Assembly (NCBI RefSeq): GCF_016808335.1
Contig: NC_053147.1
Location: forward strand, 68,074,960 to 68,138,959
Length of the DNA stretch: 64,000 nucleotides
Origin: Panicum virgatum
Lineage: Eukaryota; Streptophyta; Magnoliopsida; Poales; Poaceae
Direction of reading: 5' to 3'
The notes beneath the pieces were generated by a model that was not told the origin of the DNA, made no database searches, and saw only the letters and a list, made by a program, of their open reading frames with translations. Below, piece by piece: positions 34,338-46,459 of this stretch (the first letter of the stretch is position 1; the number at the start of each line of letters is the position of its first letter). The translations under genes and the position numbers were made by a program.

Positions 34338-36572
34338 GCTGGTATATTTATGTGCCGTGACTGCAGGTGAGTGTCCCTGGGAATAGCATGCTCAACGTCG
34401 TGACAGTCCGGTGTGGACACTGCACAAATCTATTGTCAGTGAACCTGAGAGCACTGATGCACTCACTCCCAGAGCAACAGGATCAGCTACAGGTAAATAT
34501 ATATGCACACATTTTATTAGGACAACTGTTGGACAACCACACACATAGTAGTGAAAACATCATTGCACAAATCTATTTCGTTTCATGGACCTTTTACTAA
34601 GTAGCATATATAGATGCGTACTGAAAATCAAAATCATCCATGAATAAGTACATATATAAACTCATGTTGTGATGAATGAAGTACAGGAACAGTTGCAATG
34701 TTTATGAGCAGACAGTGTCTGAAAGATCAGGCTTGATACAGTGGGATCCTATGCGAGTGTGGACTGCCGTACACTAGCAATTGAGAGAAACAGTGATTAG
34801 CCCTGCATTAATCCATGTTGCATGCCGTCTGCACTTGTGGTGTACGTACAGCGTGGCAATACTGGCCAAACAAACTCTCTAATTGGCGGGCCTGCAATAG
34901 CTGCTGGCTGCTAGCAGAAACGCCACGCATGCACAAGTCACTTCGATGTCTATTTCGGACAGTGCTACACGTACGATCACTGCTACGTTTGGTACATTTT
35001 GTCTAGAGAAGAGAAGTTTACAGCAACAGGGTCTGCCAATTTTATACGTACTGTTTTGCTAGATACAACGTACTTGTTTTTTTTTATGGAAAAGAGAAAT
35101 TTTATGGAAAAGAGAAATTTTATTAATTTCGAGTAATGTTACATTAAGATGATACAACCATACTTGAAAAATTCCCAGCCTCTCCAAAACACACACAGCC
35201 TTATTCATGGGAAGATAAAGCATACTCGAGTGACTATCAATCCGTAGCTTACACCGCTATTCATATGCTTGGATAAAAAACACAATGGCCATAGCACCAA
35301 TTGATGAGATGCTGTTACAACTGCACCGTACTTCTTAAGCTAGTTAATGTAAGTTGGCCTCACTGTCGTGGCACCATAAAAACCTAATTAGATAGAATTT
35401 CTTAAACTTTGTCCCCAAGTATTTTTTGTTTTGTTTTGCGGTTAACATGTGTTAAATTCAGTTGTTCGATTCCCATGAGAACATCAAGGCCCATGGCATC
35501 AATGGCAGTCATTTGGAGTTTGGTTCTTCGTCCTCGAAGTTCCGACTGCCTATGATGTACTTGCCACAAAACCAACACCACCTGCTGCAGGAACAGACGC
35601 TAAATGCTCATCGTAAGTTGCATTTCTTTATTTTGACTGAGTATGTAAAACAATGGCAAGGTTTATAATTCTACGGACCATTTTAGTTAGAGTTGCATGC
35701 AATCATGGATCAACCAATTTTGACTTTTTCTTATTTAAATCATTGCTTGAAACTACAGCTCCAGAGAAGAGGCAACGGATTCCATCGGCGTACAACAGAT
35801 TCATCAAGTGAGTTTAGCTTTAGTTTCTTTCAATTCATCAATCTTGCAAAAGTTAAATATAAGAAAATTGCATTGTATATTTTTTTAAAATCTGTTTAAT
35901 TATAGAGAAACCACAATAACAGCTTTAAGTTTGATTTTATTAAACTTTCAATATATACAATTATATAATCTCGCAGGGAAGAGATCCGCAGGATAAAAGC
36001 AAACAACCCTGACATTAGCCACAGGGAAGCCTTTAGCACAGCAGCCAAGAACGTAAGCATAATTTGTGTAATCTATCTGTTCCTAAATACTCCTCATGTC
36101 ATTCTATAGCTCCGGAATATTCTTTTTCTAAGCATATCTCACTACCTCTAGTAGTCACTGAAGAACCTGTGATATGTTGAGTAATTTAATGGGATCTAGG
36201 CTTGCTCTGCAGGTTTAGAACGTGCTGTCTTTAGTTGAGAAAAAAATTATTTATCCCAACTTATATGCTCGATCCATACCCTCATCTATTTTTAGTTGAG
36301 CACCTCATTTTCATCCATTCTTTTACAAGCATGCAAAGTTACATGTGTACCATCGGTAAATTACTTAATTTGTTGGTATCACTTGAGAAAATTCAATAAA
36401 AGTGGGACAGTATAATAATTAACATAAATTCTTTTACATATTATTGTTGCAGTGGGCACATTATCCAAATATCCATTTCGGGCTAAGCCCCGGACGGGAG
36501 GGTGGCAAGAAGCTCGTCGATGAGGATGTCTCAGCCTCTCCGCCGCCTAAGAAGATCCAAAGTCTCTACTGA
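31030..36572 (+). CDS. YAB2: YABBY transcription factor, YAB2-type
   Basis: Plant-specific nuclear DNA-binding protein that sets lateral-organ polarity; in grasses some members control seed abscission. Exons: 31030-31104, 34367-34492, 35462-35612, 35759-35807, 35977-36052, 36453-36572. They sum to 597 nt, 198 aa. The C2C2 zinc finger is CNFC (17-20) paired with CGHC (41-44). The middle is Ser/Gln/His-rich. The HMG-like YABBY domain runs from [19 protein letters not shown] (about 118) through [20 protein letters not shown] to HFGL (about 169). The C-terminus, [18 protein letters not shown], is typical of the YAB2/YAB6 clade and differs from DROOPING LEAF and FIL types. No lesion is visible. 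Similarity in type to the grass shattering gene Sh1 (a YABBY2) is inferred from memory, not orthology. Intron 1 is 3.26 kb. Confidence 0.93.
34257..34335. repeat. (CT)n microsatellite next to the YABBY exon 2 acceptor
   Basis: About 39 uninterrupted CT units ending 31 bp before the acceptor AG at 34365-34366. It can serve as an oversized polypyrimidine tract. Confidence 0.96.
35073..35335 (-). mobile_element. possible LINE 3' fragment in YABBY intron 2
   Basis: A T-run is followed by a doubled 18-bp unit (tttatggaaaagagaaat) and an antisense-LINE-like sequence. The flanks caacgtacttgt and caccgtacttct could be a diverged duplication. Weak. Confidence 0.3.
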
Positions 36573-37259
36573 TATATATGTGTGTCTATTCATCATCTGG
36601 ATGCAAGAATCAAAACCACAAATTAAAATATACTGTTAGTAAAAAATTAAGAGGAAGAGGGGAAAATAAGTTACTACTACTTATTAACGAGTGATAAGTG
36701 ATGGGAGGTGAAACATACAATCACATGGATTGCTATTAGGCACTTGGTTGAACTGAGACGACTTAATAAATCATTTGACCGCATTATTATTGTGTGAAAC
36801 TCTCTCTCTCTCTATCTCTGAGATTCTCATAATAAAGGAACCGAATTGTTCAATGTAGCCCTATATATTTTAGGTTTTAGTTCTATATGCATAACTACGT
36901 ACTAAAAATTTAGTCCTTTTTGTGTTGCCTTGTTTAATTTTTCAAACCCACAAGTGCCGTGTCATTTATTATAGAAGAAAATCAAAGATGTATATATGGA
37001 AAAGATTTACATGATTCTTGATAAAAAAAAAGATTTTACATAATACACACCAATTTGTAGGTGGTTGATTAGAAAAACCAGACACACATGCATTAGCAAA
37101 TTATCGCACATCTAGCCACATCTATCGTTTCATTTCTTCAAGTCCAGTAATATTTACTTATCGAACTGCATCATCAGATCGATGAACAACGATTACTAGC
37201 TATTGATGAGCTTCTGCAACCTGATGGTTAACAAACATGGAAGGAATGCTGTTCTCACG
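36573..37259 (+). other. YABBY 3' UTR and downstream spacer
   Basis: Two AATAAA hexamers (36765-36770 and 36831-36836) lie about 195 and 260 bp after the stop and are candidate poly-A signals. The rest is AT-rich with no gene. Confidence 0.5.
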
Positions 37260-37760
37260 TGTTGACACAGAATCGCGCCAACACACTCGAATGCGCTAGA
37301 ATGCGCAGGAGATCGTCAAAACGATCTGAACTAGCGATGCCCTGGCGGACCGGTCTAACCGGTTCCACAGACCGGTCTGACCGGTGTGGAGCAGAGAACC
37401 GCGAAGACCTAGAAACGCGAGCTCTGGAGGGACCCCGTCGGAGCTTGCGCGGCTAGGGTTGCTCTGAGGTCGGCAGACCACTCAGAACATCTTCAAACGG
37501 CGTCGAGATGAAAGAAGAAAGCAATCTAGGGTTTGAGAGACAAAAAGTAATGCGATATTTTGATTTGATTCGATTGGGAATACCTCAATCGGCCTTAGCC
37601 TTTATATTTATAGGCCGGGGAAGTCGTACCCCTCTCCAAGTCAGTTTATACAAGAATTTCCAAAATAAAACGAAGCCTACTCGGATTACAACTGGTCAGA
37701 CCGGTCGGCCCGACCGGTCTGACCGGTCGGCCTTTGAACTGCCAGAATTGGCTGTCAACA
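37260..37760 (-). mobile_element. solo LTR related to the gag-only element, reverse orientation
   Basis: Reads TGTTGACACAG...GGCTGTCAACA with a perfect 5-bp duplication tcacg (37255-37259 and 37761-37765). On the minus strand it has the same order as the 38.8-kb LTRs: ACCGGTC-GACCGGT repeats, cctataaatataaaggc promoter, then ...GTGTTGGCGC. It has diverged considerably, so it is older or a related subfamily. Confidence 0.85.
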
Positions 37761-38816
37761 TCACGTCCGTCAGCTAGCTAGCTTGTATTTGCGAACGAAT
37801 ACTGATCAAAATCAATATTGTGTTAGCGAATACTGATTGAAAAAAATTGTGTTTGTTCATCATGGAAATTAATAGTTTTGAAGCAAAACATTATTTTTTC
37901 AGAAAGAATGAAAGAAGCTATACTATATATACCAAACCTGTATATGAATGAGCAGTGCATCATGTTTCCCATGCCATTTCATCACTTCAAGCAGAATGAC
38001 AAGCTGCAGTTGGTCCCAGATGTACAGTGCAGTAGCATTTGCTGCATGTATCACTGAAAAGCCAGCTCTCAGAATTCCCGGAGAGTAAGTAAAGATCGAT
38101 CAGCGGCTAGGGGAGATAAGAGATTCACCACCCCCCATGCCAATGCAGCAGCCAGCAGGTGGATTATGATGAACAAGAAAGCATCGATGAGTGTAAAGCA
38201 TCCCTAGCTAGCTGGCTCATTCATAAATAGAAAGAGGAGGTGATACCAGTAGTGGTAATTAAGTGTGCGATCGAGCAAGCAGTAGTGGTGCAGCCGCTAG
38301 CGATCAAATAGTATTCAGTAACTTTAGCTAGCCCAGTAGTCACTGACGGACGCCATTGGCATGCATGCATGCAAATAAAAACCCAACTCTGTCAGAAGTA
38401 CTGTACCAACAAACAAATTATGGGCAGGCCAACTCTCACTGATGAGGTTAATTATTCCGGCCAGGGCCCGGCACAGCACATGGTGAGCGACGAGCCGACG
38501 ACATGGCATTAACGCCGGGGCGTCTTCGGCCGGCCGGCGACCGGCCAGAGGCCCCTGCGGGAAAACGACGGCGGCTTCCGCGCGCGGCCCCCGGGCGACG
38601 ATCGACGACAAATGCTGGCCGACCTCCTGAATTCTGAATTCTGAATTCTGAATTCTGAAGAAGATGCCGTATCAGACGTTGCAGACTTGCAGGGTTGCAG
38701 CAGCAGCGCATGCCGTGAATTTGCGTCGGTATATTTGTCGAATTCCGGAGCAGGGTCCTCTCGCCGGTAGTAGTACTACCGGTATCACGTGCGTGCATTC
38801 AAGAACGTTGCCAATG
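37761..38816. other. intergenic stretch, no gene seen
   Basis: AT-rich first half; GC-rich second half (38450-38620) with open frames that show no family. A four-fold gaattct direct repeat is at about 38628-38658. Confidence 0.5.
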
Positions 38817-39414
38817 TGTTGACGACCAAAATTGGCAGCAGACTAGACCAACCGGTCTGACCGGTCGCTCCAGGCGGTCTGACCGGTCTTTGACGATGTA
38901 GCCGATTCGGCAGGAGCCGACCGGTCTGACCGGTAGGTCTGACCGGTCCAAGCAGAGTCCGAGTACAACTAGAGATTTTCATAGATTTAGATCTTGTAAT
39001 ATGATTTCTTGCGGGACAAGTCCACCCACCCTATAAATATAAAGGGCCACGGCCGATTGAGACATCCAATCGATCATACATCAATACATTACTTTTCTTT
39101 ATGTTTATTGCCTTTACTTTTGTCTCTAAACCCTAGCTCCTTCCAACCCTTTTCTGCTATTCTTCCTTCGTCTCCGCGACGTCTGAAGGCATTCTAGGTG
39201 GCCTGCCGATCCTAGAACAACCCTACGCGCGCTTGCCCTGACGGGGTCCCTCCCGGGCGAGCGTTCGTCGGATCTCACCGTTCTGCACCGGCGAACCGGT
39301 CTGACCGGTTACCCCGACCGGTCTGACCGGTCTGAGCATCGGCGCTGCAAATTGTGCCGTCGCTTGCTGCGCGATCAAGCGCGTTCGTGTGTTGGCCCTA
39401 GATTGGCGCCAACA
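38817..39414 (+). repeat. 5' LTR of the gag-only element
   Basis: 598 bp, TG...CA. It contains ACCGGTCTGACCGGT-type repeats at about 38848-38950 and 39293-39335, and a TATA box ctataaatataaagg at about 39031-39045, so transcription should begin just after. Confidence 0.88.
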
Positions 39415-39485
39415 TATTTTGGCGACTCCGCTGGGGAAGAAAGATCTTGGTTGTAAAACCGATCTAATCTACTCCATCTACTACC

Positions 39486-42305
39486 ATGGTGAAGCTGTCG
39501 AATCCTGGTGAGATCGATCCCGATAACATCAGCAGACCGTCTGTTGATGAATTGCCGCCTGAGGATCGTCAAGCTTATGAAGCATTCATAAAGGAGTGTG
39601 AAGAGGAGAACAAGCGGCGCAAGGAAAAAGAACTTGAAGAAAAGCGTCGGTGGTTCTTGTCTCACTTCTCCAAGAATCGGAAGGGTGATATCTCTAAGGA
39701 CAAGGAGGTGGTCGTTCTTTCGGATGAAGATGAGCAAGCCAAATCAAGTGCTACTGTAAGTGCTACAACACCACCTACTTTAGAGCAAATTACTCAATTG
39801 GTGATTAATGGTCAAGAAAAGATTCTTGCTACTGTTCAAAATATGATTGATAAATCATTAGGCAAGCAACCTTTGATTGATGATAGTGGTACTCCTAGAC
39901 CTAATATGGATGGCACTTTTTATCATAATATTATGCATCCTGAATCATCGGCAATACCTGCACCACAGTACGGCATGCCGATGAATTTTTATGATGGTCA
40001 GAAACCTCCAGAGCAGTGCAATGCGAATGGAACGGTCAGACCGGTTGCACAAACTGGTCAGACCGGTCTCGGTGGGCCGGTCCCAACCGGTCAGACCGGT
40101 TTCCCGACCGGTCAGACCGGTCCTGGTGCTCTGGTGGCGTATCAGTCGTCTCCTGAACCTATTACTAGTATGCCTCATGTTCAGGCTGATTTTAGCCGAA
40201 CAAATGGGTATATTAGTTATGGTGTTCCTCCATACGCCACTATGACTTATAATCCGTATACTATGCCTCCCCAAAGTTCGGGCTATTCATATGGTGCAAT
40301 GCCAAACCATGGTTATTCGCAGCAAACACCATATACACAGCCGAATCATGCACCACAAATGCCGAATAGTTCTAGCGCCAATGTTCAGAGGCCAAATAAT
40401 TCTTATTTTAATCAAATACTTGAGAAACATAAGAAAGATTTGGCTGTTATGTTCAAAGAAACTTTTGGCGTAGAATTGAAGGACAAAACTCTAGTCTGTC
40501 AAAAGCCGTATCCTGAGAGTTTTGATTCTATTCCTTATCCTCAGAATTTTAGAGTACCAGAATTTATTAAATTTACTGGGGAGGATAGTAGAACTACATG
40601 GGAGCATGTTAGTCAGTTTAATGCACAAATGGGAATTTATGGGAGTCTTGATCATTTGAAAATTAGAATGTTCCCTTTGTCTTTATCTGGCACTGCTTTT
40701 TCATGGTTTTCGGCATTAGCTCCTAATTCTGTGCAAACATGGTCTCAATTAGAGCGTAAATTTCATGATCATTTTTATAATGGTGAAAATGAGTTGAGGC
40801 TATGTCATTTAACATCGGTTAAGCAAAAGCATGATGAGTCTGTTGCTGAATTTATTAGAAGATTTAGAGATACAAAAAACCGATGTTATAGTTTGGTTAT
40901 TTCTGAAAAGGATCTTGCCGAATTAGCTCTTAATGGTTTGAGGTCTCATATTAAAGAAAAATTAGAAGGATATGAGTTTCTAACTGTTAATCAAGTGTTG
41001 CAGAGGGCTTTGGCTCAAGAAAGCCGAAGCAAAGAGTCTAAGTTTAAACCCGATCGTCTTAGTATGCATATGCTACAAGGAGAATCTTCAGACGATGAGG
41101 GTAATGAAGTATATGCTGCTGAATTTGTATGGTCATCTAGTGATAAGCCCAGCACTTGTACTTCTTTAAAGCCGATTTCTAAAAATCGGCAAGATGAGAT
41201 TAAATTCACCTTTGATGTGACAAAGTGTGATAGAATTTTTGATGAATTGACAAAGCTTGGGAAGATTAAGTTCTCTCACACTATTCCATCAGCGGAGGAA
41301 TTGAAGCGGCGTGCATATTGTAAGTTACACAATACTTTTTCTCATGCCACTAATGATTGCAATGTTCTTCGTAGACAAATACAATCGGCTATAAATGAAG
41401 GACAATTGGTTATTTATGCGATGCAAATTGATCAAAATCCTTTTCCCGTTCATACACTTGAGTTGTCAAATCCAAAAGTATTGATTCGGCCGCATCAAGC
41501 CGAATCGACTAAAGGGAAAAATGTGGTGGTTGGTGAGGAAAGGCATGAGAAAAGGGTGCTGCAGAGCAAGACTCCTCGAGCTTCAACAAGGACATCAACA
41601 CTCGGGGGGCAACGCAAAGAAAATAAGACCGGCAGCAATCTAACCGGTCAGACCGGTGCGTCGAACGGTCTGACCGGTCCACAGGGCGGTCTGACCGGTC
41701 CCCAGACCGGTCTGACCGGTACTCCCAATGATTCTGGAAATTCCTCCTCGACCACATTTAGAACAAGGTCGAGCTTCAAAAAGCTCCTGGCCAAGTATGA
41801 GAAGGATGGAATTGTTCAGAGACACAAGAAACGGCCAGATGAAGCCAAGGTTACCAAGTTAACGTCAACATCCAGTGAGCAATCGGATTCTCGCATACAT
41901 CAAGGTAATTGTGTTGTTATGCCAAATTTTGAGCCGATCGCTCCATGGTTCTGGTCGTATCCTTGTTATTATACACCTTTGGATTATAGTAGGATGTATA
42001 TGCAGCCCTATTATATTCAATATCCTTCTATATATCCAAATTGTATTCCATAAAGACCGATTAGCAATAATCTGGTCGAAAAGGAGCTTAATTGCAGCAA
42101 AGAGCGTGAGAAGGATGTGAAGAAAGATTCAAAATACTTACAGCCGAGGTGGTGTCCCTCTGGTTTATCTCACACTCAAAAGCGAAGATTGCAACGTTTA
42201 CGCAAGCAAGAAACGATGGGGCAAGAAGTGGAGGTCAAGCCAACAAAGCCAATAGTCATGAAGAAAGTTTGGAGACCGAAGCAAATTGATTCATCATCAA
42301 CTTGA
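39486..42305 (+). pseudogene. gag polyprotein of the gag-only element, one premature stop
   Basis: Starts MVKLSNPGEIDPDN. The open frame runs 855 codons to a TAA at 42051-42053 and then continues in the same frame to 42305 with a conserved-looking end (YLQPRWCPSGLSHTQKRRL). The TAA is one C-to-T change from CAA. The retrotransposon gag domain (about residues 350-520) has WEHVSQFNAQMG and FSWFSALAPNSVQTWSQLE. Two segments are rich in TGQTG and TGLTG pentapeptides (about residues 180-215 and 715-755), which are the translation of the ACCGGTCTGACCGGT repeat. The protein would form the particle shell. Whether 42305 is the native end is inferred. Confidence 0.8.
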
Positions 42306-42468
42306 AGGAAAGCAAGACATGGCCGATATTTTTTATCGCCCTTAGTACAAAAAATGGCCGATGTATCATTGATAATCGCCTTTAGATAATTTTGGTCCAG
42401 AAGAATGTTCTTTGGCCCAGAAGAATGTTCTTTGGCACGCAAGCTTTGCCAAAGAACAGGGGGGCATA

Positions 42469-43055
42469 TGTTGACGATCAAAATTGGCAGCAGACTAGAC
42501 CAACCGGTCTGACCGGTCTTTGACGATGTAGCCGATTCGGCAGGAGCCGACCGGTCTGACTGGTAGGTCTGACCGGTCTGACCGGTCCAAGCAGAGTCCG
42601 AGTACAACTAGAGATTTTCATAGATTTAGATCTTGTAATAGGATTTCTTGTGGGACAAGTCCACCCACCCTATAAATATAAAGGGCCACGGCCGATTGAG
42701 ACATCCAATCGATCAAAATACATCAATACATTACTTTTCTTTATGTTTATTGCCTTTACTTTGTCTCTAAACCCTAGCTCCTTCCAACCCTTTTCTGCTG
42801 TTCTTCCTTCGTCTCCGCGACGTCTGAAGGCGTTCTAGGTAGCATGCCGATCCTAGAACAACCCTACGCGCGCTTGCCCTGACGGGATCCCTCCCGGGCG
42901 AGCGTTCGTCGGATCTCACCGTTCTGCACCGGCGAACCGGTCTGACCGGTTACCCCGACCGGTCTGACCGGTTCTAGCATCGGCGCTGCAAATTGTGCCG
43001 TCGCTTGCTGCGCGATCAAGCGCGTTCGTGTGTTGGCCCTAGATTGGCGCCAACA
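42469..43055 (+). repeat. 3' LTR of the gag-only element
   Basis: 587 bp. It differs from the 5' LTR mainly by lacking one gctccaggcggtctgaccgg segment and gaining a ctgaccggt unit, with few substitutions. Confidence 0.88.
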
Positions 43056-43225
43056 CCATGCATTGGCTCTGTGTGTACTGTAGTTGCTCAGATTTCACTA
43101 TCATGTAATCTACTATAGGTGTACTGACTACAGTGTATGTATCTTGGAGCCTGTCCCATGCTCCACCATAGACTCCGACAATTCATATTCATATAGCTAC
43201 CGGCGCCAGGGAAGACGACAGAGAA

Positions 43226-43850
43226 AAGTTCACTTTATACCTTCGAACTATCGCATAAGTCTAATTAATTTTCAACCTTTAACTACAGAATCGGATAACA
43301 TAAACCATCTAACTGTCAAAACCGTGCAAATTTGGACCTTGGGGTGGTTTCCAAGGTGGTTTTGTATTTTGTGAGAATTAACAATATTCAAATTTAAACT
43401 AAAAAATTCATAAATAATTCATTTTAGATAAAAAAATACAAAAGGGGTATCAGAGATTTTCTAAAAATGTAACCTATCTATTGGCATGATACATTTTAGT
43501 AATTCAGATCAATTTTTTATTTTCATAATATTTAGCTGCTTGTAGTTATGTCTATTATTTTTTAATAACTAAGCTTCAAATAGAGCAATAATAGATGGGT
43601 CACATTTTTAGAAAAAATTTGGTACTAGTTTCATATTTTTTTAATTTAAAATGAATTAGATTTTATTTTTTAGATCTAATTAGATTTTTTTTAAAACTTT
43701 TTTAAAAAATACAAAACCACCTTGGAAACCACCCCAACATCCAAATTTGTCCGGTTTCGATAGTTGGATGACCTATGTTATCCGGTTTTGTAGTTGAAGG
43801 TTGAAAATCGAACTTCTGCGATAGTTCGAGAGTGTAATTCGAACTTTTCG
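43226..43850. mobile_element. long-TIR element, about 625 bp
   Basis: Arms of about 145 bp at 43226-43374 and 43706-43850 are inverted repeats. Both contain cgaactatcgca at the outer part and ggggtggtttccaaggtggt at the inner part. The AT-rich core has no open frame. The arm length fits a Mutator-like or fold-back element. A 9-bp duplication was not found. Confidence 0.7.
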
Positions 43851-44477
43851 TTTATATATATAGCGGGGGGATACGATTGGTTTCCATCTCTTCCGTACCT
43901 AGACGCGCTACAACATTTTCCGAGTGATTCTGTTTTGGCGAACGGCGAGTGTTTTTGGACTGACTGCTGTAGGATTTTTCTTTTTGATCGGAGATCCGCG
44001 CGGTAGCAGCACAGAATGTGCAGCAGCGAGCTTCGTCTTCCAAGCAAAGCACACTAGCACCTGCTATGCACTGCACTGCTGCTATGGATGATACGTTGTG
44101 TGTTGGAGGCCCCTCGACAACTTTATGTCAAACCAATGCAAATGATGAGCGACACGACGCTTCATGCGAGACGCGACGGCCGCGAGGTGAGAGAGAGCAG
44201 ACCCCGATCGATCGATGATCTGATGGGCGGAGCTGGCCCCGGCCGGTCCCCGGTAGACAGAGGCCTGCCGGGCCGGAGTGCTGGACGCGTGCTGCAGCAG
44301 CCAGTGCCTGTCGTGCGTGCGTGCGTGCGTGCGTGAAGGCCGGCCGGCCATCGGGCCATGCTTATGTCCTCTCGTCGATCAGTGCATGCGTAGCTGCACG
44401 CCAATCAGTCGTGCACTGACCTGAAAGTCGGTGCAAAGCCATCTGATGATGATCTACCTGCTGCTCGACTGACTGTC
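43851..44477. other. intergenic stretch, no gene seen
   Basis: GC-rich parts produce short frames without family features. A (GTGC)n run lies at about 44314-44334. Confidence 0.45.
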
Positions 44478-45553
44478 ACTGGTGGCGCCAGGGGTATGCC
44501 CCTTATGCCTAGGCATACCCAAGATTTGAGGAAAAATACTAATACATATTCATAGATGTATACTACTACTTTTTTCATCCTACAAAGAGTGTAGTTTTAG
44601 AAAATTTCAAACACATTACCCATTCGAATAAATGACTTTGTTACCCCTAATTACTTCTACCAATTGTGATTGAAAATCGTATTATTTATTTAGTTTTCTA
44701 GATCCTCAATGAATGCAGACATATTGGAACTAGAAAATGAATATCTACTGAATATTTGATTGGCTCTATATGTTTTCCTATGCTTTCTTGGTACTTGGTA
44801 TTGCTTTAATTAGATGGATCTCATAACCAGCTAAAATTATACTCTTTGTGGGACAAAATTTGAAAGCCAAAAACTACACTTATTTTGGGACGGAGAGAGT
44901 ATCATATACAACTTATGGTCCCAATTCAACAAAGTCCAGCAAGAGAGCCCAAAATGCAAAAGAATTGCTCTCTCCGTCTCTTTGCTTGCGGGTCGCCCTG
45001 TGCCCCCATCCCTCGGCTCCGCGTCCGCTCCAGTGCGCCTCCGGCCCTCGGCCCTCCGCCTGTACCCCAAACTTGCGTTCGACAGTTTGGCTCCCTCCTC
45101 CCGACCTCCCCATCTCAGCAACAGCAACTCCGGCAGTGGCAGACTGCAAGCGCCTCGCCGCCCCAGTGCCAGCGCCCCAGCACCAGCACCAGCACGAAGG
45201 AGGCTGCCATTGGTTATTATCAGTGGCGGATGCAGAATAGAATCGAAGGGGGGGCTGATCTCTTCTTCTTCCACCATCTCTCCATTTTTTCTTCTTTCTT
45301 CCACCTCTTCTTCTCCCTCACCCTCCCCATATTTCCATTGATGCACCAGCAGTAGGGGGGCTGGAGCCCCCCAGCCCCCCCTTTGGATCCGCAGTAGGGG
45401 GGCTGGAGCCCCCCAGCCCCCCCTTTGGATCCGCCCCTGGTTATTATTATGGATTTGTTATGGCCGTGATAACTTAATTGTCCATTATATTGTGTATTAG
45501 ATTCGATTTTTTTTAAAATTTGGCATACCTAGCTGCAAATTCCTGGCTCCACC
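44478..45553. mobile_element. probable hAT-like element
   Basis: Ends ggtggcgccagg (left) and, in reverse complement, ggtggagccagg (right) form short TIRs, followed by related taggcataccc/taggtatgcc segments. Flanks tgactgtc and tgactgca are similar (6 of 8). No transposase is recognised. A smaller hAT MITE lies inside. Confidence 0.5.
45221..45439. mobile_element. hAT-type MITE with internal tandem duplication
   Basis: TIRs cagtggcggatgcag and, in reverse complement, caggggcggatccaa. A perfect 8-bp duplication gttattat lies at 45213-45220 and 45440-45447, the hAT signature. The 45-bp end segment (gcagtaggggggctggag... to ...tttggatcc) is present twice in tandem at about 45350-45435. Confidence 0.85.
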
Positions 45554-46459
45554 TGACTGCATGCCTGCTAGGCACGATGCAATGCAAGCTCATCCTTGTT
45601 CTTCCGATCACTGGTGTACACCTCTGATTGTTTTGATTTGTTAAGATTAGCTAATTGATGACTGTTATATGTCTCTGAAACGATCCAGAGTCTTATCCCT
45701 AGCTAGAATTTTCGTACGGTCCAACTCAACGAACTTTCTATCACATACTACGACTAAATATAATGTAACTGCTAATGCAGAGTCATACTTCATGTTCCCT
45801 TTTCTTTTCTTTTCTTTTCTTTTTGAAAAACGCAGTCCCCGTTATGACACACGGCATGCATCGTGCCAAGCTAAAGCCAATGCTATACATTCTGACCGAC
45901 GAGATGACCACGCAAGACGCAGCAGTGGACTGCTAGTTTTTTCCCCTTAATTTCCCAATAAGTACATTGTATGAACCCGGTCGGTCGGCACGTGCTACCC
46001 GCTGGACCGGGGAAAGAAAATCCCGGCGACATCCACGATCGTGGCTGTCGGGTTCCCAAAGATGATGCCGATCACGACGCGCACGACGAAGCTAGCCGAG
46101 GACCCTGAGGGAGCTCTGCAACGCTCCGCCGCGGCTCCTGGCGGCGCCGCCCCTCCCCTGCAGCAGCAGCGCCCTCAGAGCCGAGGCGCTCAGCGGGACA
46201 ACCTCGAGCTCCTCGCCGTCGTAGATGCGGACGAAGGCGGTTGGCTTCAAGTCGTCGTCGGTGATGCTATCGTCGGAGGCTGAGGCGGCCTTTACGTTGA
46301 CGAAGCTCTCGGAAGCCAGCAGGCCCCTGGCGCACGCCACGTGCAGGGACACCGCCTCGCCGCCCTCGCCGACGTCGCAGCGGTAGGACCAGAGCTTGGG
46401 AAGGCCCTGCTTCCTCTTCTTCTCCTCCGCGCAGCAGAGGACGCATCGCTGCGGGGGTG

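Larger units (their letters stand above)
38817..43055 (+). mobile_element. LTR retrotransposon encoding gag only (TR-GAG-like, non-autonomous)
   Basis: The 5' LTR is 38817-39414 and the 3' LTR 42469-43055. Both start TGTTGACGA and end GGCGCCAACA, and they are nearly identical except for a short repeat-unit gain or loss. A primer-binding-type sequence (tggcgactccgctgggga) starts at 39420. A purine tract (acaggggggc) precedes the 3' LTR. The flanks caatg (38812-38816) and ccatg (43056-43060) are a duplication with one mismatch. The interior holds one gag-like gene and no protease, reverse transcriptase or integrase, so it needs enzymes from a relative. High LTR identity suggests a recent insertion. 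Confidence 0.88.
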
